Positions 1 to 9,838 of a stretch of DNA of 64,000 nt are shown here, piece by piece (position 1 is the first letter of the stretch; each line of letters starts with the position of its first letter). The DNA is from Phytophthora colocasiae (taxonomy: Eukaryota; Oomycota; Peronosporomycetes; Peronosporales; Peronosporaceae). A model generated the notes under the pieces. It saw only the letters and a list, made by a program, of their open reading frames with translations, was not told the DNA's origin and ran no database searches. The DNA is taken from the NCBI GenBank assembly GCA_018806915.1, contig JAGKQI010000098.1, forward strand, positions 434,001 through 498,000. Direction: 5' to 3'. The translations under genes were made by a program, and so were the position numbers.

Positions 1-3000
1 TTTACTGTAAAGAACGACAGCAGTGCGCGCTGCCATATCTCGCTTGGACCATCCATCGTTCGCGTCTCCATTTTCTGGACCGACTGGGCAAATTCGTCCG
101 CTGATAAACACGGAGAGTTTAGTCGCTTGATAAACTTGCAGCGGATGCGAAGCTCCAGTCAGATCTGGTGGACGCAAAGTAAAATGCTCGCGCGAAAATT
201 CGGGACTTTCAGCACCAGTGAACTCAATGGGGTAGACGTAATGTAGTGCTGAGTTGCCGAGACAATCCCATTTGAGCCATACTTGAAGCTTGAGATGACT
301 GAGCTCTGCAACGTGTGAAAGAGATCCAGGTTCAATTCTCGCAGCCACTCGAGTTACTTCGACGTCGATTAAGCCACATGCATACGCAACACGAACTCGG
401 TGCACGTTGATCTCAAGGAAATCTGCAGAGTCGAAGGACGTTGTTGAGCAGAGGAGACGAACACCTGCATCCTTAACCGTCACACCAATCTTACCGTGAA
501 TTAGTCTACGTACAATGTCCACCAATGATGTTTGGAAGCGCTTATCGACGTCAAACACTGCTAGCGGAAGGAAGCCCGATGCCAATCCCGCCAGTTCATT
601 CAGCGCGTAAAGGTAACCTGGATTAAAGTATAGCACTGGACTCGTGACATCAATTGAGAGATCCATAAAGCAGCGCAAAGCTGCCAGGAAGTCCACAGGG
701 TCTACACAGTCGCTATTATACACCGTTGCAAATACTTGCCCTTCAACGCTCAGGCCATCGCAAGTCATCAGAGGAGTAGGAAAGCGTCTCATTCGGACAG
801 TTAAATCTGTTATGGTTGTTTTAAGCTGAATTCCCATGAACAGGAGACAAGATGGAGTAAAGTGTGCCAATTCGTGACCGTATTGCGTTTTGAACGCGTC
901 TTCTAGCACTTGTGAGGCCTCGTCCAGGCTTCGAATATTGGCCCATGAAGCGGAAATGTCTTCTTCGAACGAGACGTCGACGTCAATGTGGCCAATACCA
1001 ACGTTCAAAAGTGCTCCAGAGCCCCCACTTGGTGTTTCGTGCATCAATTTCTTCACTTTCTGGATATACAACCGCGCATTTTTTTCTTTTAGAAGCATTT
1101 TCATCTCTTTGTACGAACCATCAGACAGTAAATCTGCATTTGTTAGCTTCAGTGACGCAACGTGGTCATCTAGCATGCGCGCTCGCAACTCTTGCTCTGC
1201 CAACTCCTCGATCCACAGAGGATACATGCGCTCCAACCAGCTTTCAAGGGGGTTACCCAGACACTCAAAATTAATATCTTCCAGTCGCAGCCATAAATCC
1301 TGCTGCTGCGAGGTTATCGGGGTCCGTAAAAAGAACTGATAGAACAGTTCTTGCTGCGGCCTCCAAAACGAAGACACTGCTAAAGCGAATTGTCCCTTGA
1401 AAGGCTCAAAAGTGGTTTGAATTGCGTCAGCATACGACAGAAGCGGGAAGTCACAGCTTGTACGAAGATGGCAATTGTTGATTTCCACGATAATTCCATC
1501 CGCCAAAGCAGGATCAATAGCATTAATGGAACGACCACAAGCAAGAAGCCGTTTACGAAGCAAATCCTCGAACTCTCCAAGCACGTAATCGACCTGTTTA
1601 TCGAGCGTATGCCTGACGTGGACTGAGCCCACCACAACCATCTCCAAATCATTCACGTTGATTGAAATATCCTCGAAAAACCACACTTCAGGCAGATCAT
1701 CACCGGCAAAAACACCAACTGAAAGACGAATATCTACTTCATCGCAGAGCTTAGCATTAACCGAAAGGTTTGTGGCGTGAAGTCGATGTAGTTTGTCTCC
1801 TGACGCACTAATCAGATGAGGAAACAAGTTTTCACAGCGTAGGCACTCGTCAATGTCATCCAATGGTGGGTTTAAACCAAGGACTCGGTTGTAGATACTC
1901 TCGGGTGGGGTGCAATGGATAGCGTAGGTACTTCGAGCGCGGTAAATCATCTCCCAGGCGGAGAAAGTAATTCTTCGAATGAGTTCCATGACACGCAGTT
2001 GCGTTGATACATCCCATTTCAATTGAACGCCACTCACAAACAGGTCAACGACCGTTTGTGTACTCCCAACAACCTGGTTTTCTTCAATTGAAAAACATTC
2101 AGCCACCAAGAAAGCAGAATCTCGGTCTGAAACAGCTCCTGGTTTGGCTGCTGATTCCTCTTTCCTGTGGCTTCGGGATGCACGAGATGCGAATGACTTC
2201 CGATGAAATGGAGCATGCGTGCGCGCTGATTTTGCCGGAATCGATGACATTTCACCTGCTGTTCTTTGGCTAGGAAATGCTCTCGCATCCATAATTGTGA
2301 TCCGAAGCCGATCTGTCGTTCCTTCGGAGCTTACAGCTAGCGTGTCAACGGTAACACACTCTACTCGACGCTGCCCATTGTATGTGTACGGGAATATCGC
2401 ACAAATTCGTTTCGCTACGCACCGGAAAACAATAACTTCGTCTGAAGAGATATTGTCTTGTGCGACGTCTTCCATTTGACGCATTGGTGGCACTTTCAAA
2501 CTTGAAGCTGCTTTCCACCCAACGTTGGAAGCGATTCCTTTAGGCTCGAGTGATGCACATCGTGATTCATGCAGGAATGACGCCGCTGTGAATATCCCCA
2601 ATTCAATTGCCCCACCTACGGCATGCAAAACTTCTGGTGCCCACTTGACTTCCACCCACTCTGCTTCCAGCTCGACCTCCGCAGGTACTTCACTCTGCAT
2701 CATCGTCTCCACTGGAGAAATAAATACCCGCGTGAAATCAAGAGATAGGAATGGGTGCCCCACCAGATCATTACCAGTGAAATAGGACGCTTTTAAACGA
2801 GAGCACTGGAGATCAGCTTTCGCCCGGACTCCAAGGTGATCTTCGTTCACAAATGGATGAGCATATACGCTAATCTCGCCAAGATATAAGCTAATACTGG
2901 GAACTCCTTTCGGTAGCACGTCGCACGTTCGATCGAGAGAATTCAACGTTATCGCTGTCTTAAGCATCTTGAAATGAACGTCCATCTCGACTTCACAAAA

Positions 3001-4659
3001 ATCTACAGCCGGGTATTCCTCTTTTCGACTTGTTTTTTCGATCGGAGGCGAATTTTCTTGCATACTAGCAGCCGCTCGATCATACAGTACGCAGCATGAT
3101 GCTACCCACGGTTCAATTCTTTTAGAGACAATCACTTCAAGGCCGCGACTTCCCCCACTTATTGTTGATCGGAAATACAAACAAGGCTGCTTGTAGTCGT
3201 TTTCGTCAAGCTCATCAGAGCTGCTACGGCTTGTAACACCAGCAGAAAGTGTACCCTCTGCATTAACCTTCAACCCGTCCAGCTTTAGCAGTGATGGCAC
3301 GACGGTGATGTCTCCAACTTCATATAGACGGATGGCTAGCGGTCCAAGCGCGAGATCTGCTTTCCGCGCTACAACTGGATAATCTGCATTGATTTTGCTC
3401 GTCGTTCCAGAATCATCGTTAACATCACCGGACAATACAACAGTAATCCCGTTCAAACCCAACGCGCACACAGATCCAAAACTACGCGGCGAGACTTTAT
3501 CAGTAACACTGACTTCCAAACTCTTGATCTTGAAGCTAAAGTCACTTGAGAATATTTCTGCAAAGCGTAAGACGGGCAGTATCTCCGATATATTGGATTC
3601 CAGAGCATCGTCAATAGCTGCCCCTGTGAAGGTATCTGGAGTTTCAGTGCAATACTGTTCCTGATTTTGAACGAGTGCTGCTTGCCAAAGGTGCTCGAGA
3701 TCAAAATTCGCTCGGATCAAGTCAATGACCACTGAATAACCAGACGGAATAGGGGCTCGCAAGTCTTCAGGGCCATGGCAAACTGGCACACGGACGGTGA
3801 TCTCAGTGCGGCCAACCTGGGCAGTCATATCATCATGATCTAGGAGAGTTAGCTGCGTCGGCTGGGTTCGCGAGAGCACAATTGAGCACGCCACTTCTCG
3901 AGCTATAGGATCGAAGATAGCGTTTACAAAGACACTGGCATGCTAGAAGAGAATCGTAACCGTTAGCTAGAGCTACTTGTGTCAATTTGAAAGGTATAAC
4001 TTTACCTGGATGCTAAGCACCGGCTTTACTGAGCCTTGGTGTTTTTCAACAATGTTCACGTCAATACTATCAACACCAAATTCCCCAGCGTGAACACAGT
4101 GACAAAGAATTAGCAATCGAGGGATCCACACTCGGGCTCTGATCCACATTGGGTGTCTGACATCTTTGAGGCTAATAGAAGTGCCTATCGACTGCCAGAA
4201 TGGTGGAGAGGCTGCACTTGGTTCCTGCTTAAACTGTCCTTTTCCAACATAAGTGGTGATGACCAACAAGTGTACAGAAGACAGCGTGAAGACTAGGAGT
4301 TTTTCTCTTTGAGGTGCTCTCAGGAACTTCCACAGCTGCGGCCACAGTGAGATCTTTATCACTGCAGTCGTCACTGACAGCTTCGTGCGTGGATCAACAG
4401 CAATGTTTCTAAGCAAGCCGGCTGTCCAGCAAAAGTCAGTTTACAGTACATGTATCGCAACGCAAAATAAATATATAAAAAGCCGACTGGGTACCTTTCA
4501 GAATTAAAGAGAAGATGAAGCCCGTAAGAAAGCGCCATAACTAACAGAAGACGCAATCAGTGTGACAAAGGCAGCAACTACTATCACTATGATACGACTT
4601 ACTTCAAATGCCGCTACCAACAGCACAAGCCCTCCTGCAAGGTGCAGTAGTAGCCCCAT
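1..4659 (-). CDS. Giant bridge-like lipid-transfer protein (BLTP/FMP27/SABRE-like), N-terminal 1487 residues, partial
   Basis: Four exons on the minus strand: 4603-4659, 4495-4540, 4006-4421 and 1-3942, the last running open off the left edge. All junctions are GT-AG and the joined frame is open for 1487 codons. The protein starts MGLLLHLAGG and has one hydrophobic N-terminal helix (residues 3-18), followed by a second hydrophobic stretch and then a very long beta-rich, low-cysteine region. Near residue 1300 there is a LIHGKIGVTV segment resembling the HGR(V/I)-type motif of the FMP27/BLTP2 GFWDK region, preceded by an RRFPTPL motif like the R-Y-P-x-P-L motif seen there. Known members form hydrophobic grooves that move lipids between the ER and other membranes, anchored by the N-terminal helix. 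That this is an FMP27/BLTP2-type rather than a BLTP1/CSF1-type protein is inference. It shares a 112-bp promoter region with the gene on the other strand at 4772. Confidence 0.6.
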
Positions 4660-4771
4660 GCTCTTTGATACTTTTTCACTTCAAACGTCTCTTGGCAAAA
4701 TGTAGCCATACCGACAATTCACCGGTTTTCCACAGTTTCTAACCGTTTTCACTCAGGCAGAGTCAAGAACG

Positions 4772-5709
4772 ATGCCGCGGCCGATCCTCAAGACGTTGTC
4801 GTCGTATGCGAGCCCCGTACGGCCTACTGACAGTGCATCGAAGAGAGATAAACGGCGTTTAGCCATCCGACAACACAGAGGCGCGAGTCGGCACGTGACG
4901 TTCTCTCCTTTCACCAAGTTACGTGGAGACTCGTCAACTAGAGCGTCGTTGCCTCTTCTTACTGGTACGAATTGGTTAGGCATTGTTTGGTGGCAATAAA
5001 GAGTGGATGAACTTATGCTGATGATTTACTGATTGTATGTAGATGGAGAAGAGATGAAGGGGTCGTTGACGTCGGGATTTACATTCTCCAGCGCCACGGA
5101 GGCAGAGAAAAAGTGAGTGTTGGTCTCAAAGTACGGATATTTGAACGTAAAAACTAACTGATAGGTCTCTGGAAACGCAGGAAGCAGTCGCGGCGGAAAG
5201 AAGAATTGGAAACCATTCAAACGCTATATAGAGCAGCAAAACGCAGGCCTCACAGTGTCAAGGCTCTACTGCTGGCAAATGTGCCGGGGCTAAAGCAACT
5301 AAACTTGTGGGCAAGTGACTGGCTGGACTATGCGAAGACCATGCGCAACACGATATCGTGGCCTCGACGTACTCGACCCAAGCGACGACCGAGAAGACCA
5401 CTACGAGGTCCGTGGACTGAGCTCGACGATGCAGATCACAAATATGTGCAGAATCTTGCACTTAGGTCAACAACGAGGCATCCGACGGTGCTCGTCCCTG
5501 CAAATTCTTCATCAAGAAACGAAAACCCGCTGGATATCGTTCATAACCCCCCACAACCTGGTCTTGCACCAGCGAATCGAGGCAGTTTTGCGAACCTGCT
5601 TCGCAAAGAGGGCATCGCAGTCGATGAAGATGACCGTCAGATGAACCAAGCTATAGACGAAGATCTCCGTGGCTTGAGCCAACCGCTGAAGCGCCAACGC
5701 ACGAGCTGA
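4772..5709 (+). CDS. Basic orphan protein, 263 aa, three exons
   Basis: Exons 4772-4964, 5043-5112 and 5181-5709 join in frame (792 nt). The product is Lys/Arg-rich: the N-terminal exon carries HVTFSPFTKL, exon 3 begins with a charged KQSRRKEELET helix, a middle segment is very rich in Arg and Pro (WPRRTRPKRRPRR), and the C-terminus ends KRQRTS. The basic clusters suggest a nuclear or nucleic-acid-binding protein, but no family is recognised. Exon 3 has a choice of acceptor: the AG ending at 5180 gives the 263-residue product, while the AG ending at 5164 shifts the frame and stops at 5229-5231, giving 109 residues. The long open frame downstream is the reason for preferring the 5180 acceptor. 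The gene is head-to-head with the lipid-transfer protein gene. Confidence 0.55.
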
Positions 5710-5778
5710 TTGCCACAGTACGGCAGCTGCAACTCCAAAACTAATCAAGCAGAATACCACTGATCGTAGGTATCAAAT

Positions 5779-5797
5779 CTCTTCCTAGCTAAAATCT
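5779..5797. repeat. Left copy of 19-bp target-site duplication
   Basis: A 19-bp sequence here is repeated exactly at 6572-6590, directly flanking the LINE fragment. It is the signature of target-primed reverse transcription. Confidence 0.85.
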
Positions 5798-6571
5798 GGC
5801 GCTCAAAGACCTTCGTCAGGTGGTCCTTCCTGTGTACGCTGATCTACAATTCCGCTTGTGTTGGAAGCTTTGGCCAACACGCTCTCGGTTTTGGTTTCTT
5901 CAACATACGTCAGAAACTGAGTTTTTTTTTTCTTGCAGTGCGGGTACCCTGACTGCACGTCTGTTGAGACCGAGAAGCACTTGTTTTTCGAGTGTGCTCG
6001 TGTCGCCGTGCTATGGGGCATTGTTGCCGATGACTGGAGACTCTTCTTACCTGCACTTACTTGGGAAATAGTTTGTGTTCCGCTAGAACCCACCTGGCTG
6101 CGCTCACAGATTTCTTACGCGCCTGAACTCAAGATTCTCTGGACGATTCTCCGCAGTGTCACACTCCACTGCGTTTGGACAGCCCGCAACAAGCACCACT
6201 TTGAAAATCGGCCGCCTTTGGAAGCGCGGAATGCAATCTATCAAGTTTACTCGATTTTCAGCAGCCACTTTCGGGCTATACTACGTTCTTCTACTGCGAA
6301 CGAGCGATCTCGTTTTCAAAGGTGTCTTCATCAGTTCCCGCCTGGCTCCCGGTTCCATCGTTTCACTACAGCTCACCCACGACTATTCTCACTTCGACGG
6401 AAGGTACTCTGTGCTGACGAAAATGGTTGCCTCCAAGCCCCACCCTGTCCCCGCACCACTGACTAACACTACTACCCGCCGTAGTCAGTAGCCGCTAGCT
6501 TTTTGAGAAGTCCGGTTGCTAACCCCGTTGGCAACTGATAAACATTCAACACGAATAGTTCTCCCCCCCCC
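5798..6571 (+). mobile_element. 5'-truncated LINE (non-LTR retrotransposon) copy, 774 bp
   Basis: Contains only the 3' end of a LINE ORF2. First comes a segment around 5815-5920 reading ADLQFRLCWKL and PTRSRF, then, after a frame change at a run of T (5920-5935), an open stretch to 6466 with the zinc-binding region that follows many LINE reverse transcriptases (CGYPDCTS, ETEKHLFFEC, then VAVLW). The reverse transcriptase and endonuclease domains are absent. Exact 19-bp direct repeats flank the copy, so both ends of the insertion are known: 5' truncation at 5798 and a 3' end in a run of about ten C residues, not a poly-A tail. The frame break makes it a dead copy. It lies between the orphan gene and the ABHD17-like gene and does not break either. 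Confidence 0.8.
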
Positions 6572-6590
6572 CTCTTCCTAGCTAAAATCT
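6572..6590. repeat. Right copy of 19-bp target-site duplication
   Basis: Exact match to 5779-5797. The first C residues are merged with the C-run that ends the LINE copy, so the boundary is uncertain by one or two bases. Confidence 0.85.
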
Positions 6591-6821
6591 TATTCGATTT
6601 ACGCTTCAATCTAGCATACAAAGCCCATATATTAGCCATGATCAGTTTCTGGAGGGCAGCATTCTATTTATTAGCGGGTCCAGAAGTAGCGAGCGTCGCG
6701 CACGCACGCGATTGGCGACGCGTAGCTCAGCTACTGAAGCTGTTACCACAGGGTGGAGGCATCGCGACCTGAAGACTAAGCTTCCGTGAAAGGATCGCGA
6801 TTGCGGAAGCTGCTGCTCAGA

Positions 6822-7988
6822 ATGGGAAACACAGTGTCTGCGCTGGTCTTCCAGCCGCCGCCTGCTACCTACGGCTACACTAGGCGTTATTTTTTCCTTA
6901 TGACAGCGATGCACAACCGGATCCCTGCGTTCTTTATCCCATACGAGTAGGTTTCTTTCACAAGTCTATTGGTTAGTGAAATCGCTAACGTTGAGGCATT
7001 TCACAGTAAGGCCAAATACACTGTGCTCTTCTCTCATGGCAATGCAGAAGGTAGTCGAGTGTTGATATCGAGATATCGAAATTAGTTATACTGACCTCTC
7101 TTACTCGTGCTGTTTGAGAAGATCTCGGAATGATTTATGATTGGTTTCGTGAAGTCAGTCGAAGACTTCAGGTACGGAGACGCAAGGCTGTGGTTGTTGA
7201 TCTTCTGTTAAGCTTAACAGATTCCTGTTGTCCAGGCCAATGTAATGTCTTACGATTACGCTGGTTACGGTATCAGTGAAGGTGAACCCAGTGAAGAAGC
7301 TTGCTTTGCGGACGCAGAGGCTGCATTCGCGTACCTTGTCAACGTGAAGAATATATCTCCAGGCAAAATTATTCTGTACGAATCTGACCATGTATTTTGA
7401 AGTATGTGGTATCATTCATTTTGACAACAATATCCTAACGATACTGTGTTGCCAGATATGGTAGATCACTTGGATCTGGGCCAACAACACACCTCGCTGT
7501 AAAGCAATCGCACCTTGAGCAACCGGTAGCTGGCGTGATCCTCCAGAGCCCCGTACTCTCCATGTTTCGAGTAGTTTTCAACTTCCGGTACACTTTTCCA
7601 GGCGATTTATTCTGCAATATCGACATCATCGATCAAGTACAGTCGCCTGTGACAATAATCCATGGCACTCGGGATGAAGTCGTACCCTTTTGGCATGGCG
7701 AAGGACTGTTTGAGATGTGCCCCCAGGAGTGGAGATGCAAACCACTGTGGGTTACGGATGCAGGCCACAACAACATCGAAGCGTACCTAAGGTGCGCGAC
7801 AGTGAATGGTGTTTATACAGATTTGTTGCAGCATGACTAACCTGAGTGTACATTTTTGTTGTAGCACGTTTGGCGATGACTTCTTTCAGCATCTAATCGA
7901 GTTCGTCCAAGTGTGTCACGCGACAGCCATGATTCGCGCAGACGAAGCTGCTGAGCTGAAGGCACTGTTGGCTGGTAAATCCGTATGA
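6822..7988 (+). CDS. ABHD17-like alpha/beta hydrolase (protein depalmitoylase family), 272 aa
   Basis: Six exons: 6822-6946, 7007-7050, 7122-7171, 7236-7375, 7456-7791 and 7865-7988, all GT-AG and in phase. The chain shows the family order: FSHGNAEDLGM oxyanion region, VMSYDYAGYGISEG, the nucleophile elbow GRSLGSG (Ser), HGTRDEVVPF with the acid Asp, and DAGHNN with the catalytic His. The length fits the family. ABHD17 enzymes remove palmitate from membrane-bound signalling proteins such as Ras and PSD-95. Animal members are held at membranes by an N-terminal palmitoylated cysteine cluster; here the N-terminus is MGNTVS, a good N-myristoylation signal, which would give another way to reach the membrane (inference). 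That motif also supports the ATG at 6822. Confidence 0.88.
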
Positions 7989-8215
7989 TTCCACCACAAG
8001 TTAGTCACGAAGATAGAAGACGAAATAGTACCTAATATTGATCGAGTATCTACGATATCTGTAAAGAGATTCCTTCAGCGCGATGTCCTTGCCCCAGACT
8101 GCTAGTATACTGACCCAAATCAAAAATGCAGAAGAAGAGCTGATCAAGCGTGAGAACCGTTTTACCTACACATCGAAGCACCAACGTTTGCCATCACCTG
8201 GTTGAGCTCGCCTCC

Positions 8216-9691
8216 TCAAACAAGACTGACCTTGAGCTTCTTTGTCCCCGAGTGGTTCTGACCCCGCGACCGCAGCGCACCTACTACGGACGTAGAGCCA
8301 TTTGAGGTTTTGGACAGACCCTTCCGCACAGTGTGAGTTTTCTTACTAGTGGGTTTCCGCTTTCCAGGTGATTTCTTCTTCTTGAGACTGGGAGATGACT
8401 CCATCTGCACGTCGTGCTGACCCAGTAGCTGTTTCTTGAGCTGCTCGATCTGTTGCTGCATCGCTAACTCTTTAGCCTTGAATGCGGCCTTGTTAGCAGC
8501 AATGGTCTCACACAGCTCATTTACCTTCTCGCGCTGCATCTGAAGTTCTGACTCCAGCTGACTTGTCGAGCTCAAGTGTTCTTGTTCCTTCAGGATAGCT
8601 GCTAGTTGGTAGTGAAGAGAGCCTTCAGTAAGTGAGCGATGCAGGCACTGCTCCGTAGCGTTGTGCAACGCGCTTAATGCAACCGAGCTGATTTGCAGCT
8701 CGCCCATTCTCAGTGTGAGGTGAAGCAGCGACCGGAAAACGCTCAAAAATTCCTGACGCGAGATAACGTAGAGATTGGGACTGTCGTTGAAGTCCTGCAG
8801 CTCAGCAGGATCGCTGTCCTCGTCCCTTTGTAGCACCTGAAGCTCACCAACAGAGCTCCACTGTGCGTCTTCATCCTCCTCACGACTTCTCTGCTCACAC
8901 AAGTACTCCGGCTCGTAACTGTCGTCATAGTCCGAGTAGTATCCCTGCCCAGGCTGGTTCTCATTCTCTGCTTCCGGTTCCTGCAACAGTTTCTCGTCCA
9001 CAATCTCCTGTGCATTCTTAAGCGATGCCATAAATTCCTCTTCATCTGGTTGCCATGGCTGAGAAGTCTCTGTATCCATGTCATCATCCGCTTCAGACTC
9101 CGTATCACTACCAGAGAACGACCACTCACTGGGCTCGCTCACATCGGCATCTGCACCCTCCATTTCTTCCTTCCACGCCGTGTAGTTGGCTACAAAATCC
9201 GTCTTCTTGTACCGAGCACCAGGCTCCGTATCAGGCTCGTCAGACGCGCTCAACGGTCGACTGAAGAGTGAATTGCACTCTACTAACTCCGTCACGTGGT
9301 AAGCTTCCGGTCCACACACTCTGCCGGCCGCCAGCAAGCACATGTCGTCGTAGCCGTAGAGACGAATTCCAAAGTGCTCGCACGCGCGCTTCACATCAAT
9401 GAGACGGAAGCTACGACGTCCATCGTGCTGCATCATGACCACCATAGAACCCACAAGGCGGCGGAAGAAGTCGCTTAGGTGACGTCGAACCTCCGTAGCT
9501 GCACGGGATGAGCTGGAGCGAAAACCCGCGCGCAGCAGAAAGCGACGCACAAGCGGATCCGGCAGAACTTCCTCCAATGAGCGAGGCAGTCGGCCAGCTC
9601 CATCCACGTCGCGCTTGCGTACGCGATATTCCATTGTTTGTATGGGCTGCAGCAGCTTCTTGATCGATTCCGCACTGGGATGGCAACTCAA
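8216..9691 (-). CDS. Histone-H4-like fold protein with long acidic and coiled-coil tail, 491 aa
   Basis: Single-exon ORF. Residues about 18-118 resemble histone H4 laid out in order: a basic stretch before the fold (YRVRKRDVDG), a helix with RRFLLRAGF, a long central helix (RRHLSDFFRRLVGSMVVMM), the strap/loop segment HDGRRSFRLIDVKRA and the H4-type end FGIRLYGYD, matching the LYGF ending of H4. The H4 acetylated tail is absent. Residues 150-330 are strongly acidic and Ser-rich. Residues 380-430 form a Leu/Gln/Glu coiled coil, and the C-terminal 60 residues are Lys/Ser-rich and basic (KKKKSPGKRKPTSKK). This is not a canonical histone: length, tail and divergence rule it out. It could be a CENP-T-like or other inner-kinetochore or chromatin histone-fold protein. 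An alternative start is Met20 (9634). It is head-to-head with the Ask1-like gene. Confidence 0.6.
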   Translation of the reverse strand: MSCHPSAESIKKLLQPIQTMEYRVRKRDVDGAGRLPRSLEEVLPDPLVRRFLLRAGFRSSSSRAATEVRRHLSDFFRRLVGSMVVMMQHDGRRSFRLIDVKRACEHFGIRLYGYDDMCLLAAGRVCGPEAYHVTELVECNSLFSRPLSASDEPDTEPGARYKKTDFVANYTAWKEEMEGADADVSEPSEWSFSGSDTESEADDDMDTETSQPWQPDEEEFMASLKNAQEIVDEKLLQEPEAENENQPGQGYYSDYDDSYEPEYLCEQRSREEDEDAQWSSVGELQVLQRDEDSDPAELQDFNDSPNLYVISRQEFLSVFRSLLHLTLRMGELQISSVALSALHNATEQCLHRSLTEGSLHYQLAAILKEQEHLSSTSQLESELQMQREKVNELCETIAANKAAFKAKELAMQQQIEQLKKQLLGQHDVQMESSPSLKKKKSPGKRKPTSKKTHTVRKGLSKTSNGSTSVVGALRSRGQNHSGTKKLKVSLV

Positions 9692-9838
9692 GAATTCAAA
9701 TCTCTTAGCGCCAAAATTTGATGTGTTATCCGTAATTTACTATGATTTACATTAAAACAGTTGTATTTACGGATAACTTCAAAAAGGGGGTTTGTGCACC
9801 ACACGGTATTGCACCGTATTCGAAAGGAAGGCGCCAAA
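9692..9838. promoter_or_regulatory. 147-bp bidirectional promoter with two E2F-type sites and an inverted repeat
   Basis: Between the divergent H4-fold and Ask1-like genes. GCGCCAAAA occurs twice, at 9708-9716 and at 9831-9839, the second touching the plus-strand start codon. Both match the E2F/DP consensus TTTSGCGC read on the minus strand. Between them the arms GTTATCCGTAA (9725-9735) and TTACGGATAAC (9767-9777) form an exact 11-bp inverted repeat with a 31-nt spacer. E2F sites usually mark G1/S-expressed genes in plants, animals and protists; their use here is inferred. Confidence 0.55.

Noticed and set aside
5165..5231. A 109-residue version of the orphan gene as the main product
   Set aside because: It needs the first acceptor and ends early; the second acceptor opens a 176-codon exon, so it is kept only as an alternative splice form.
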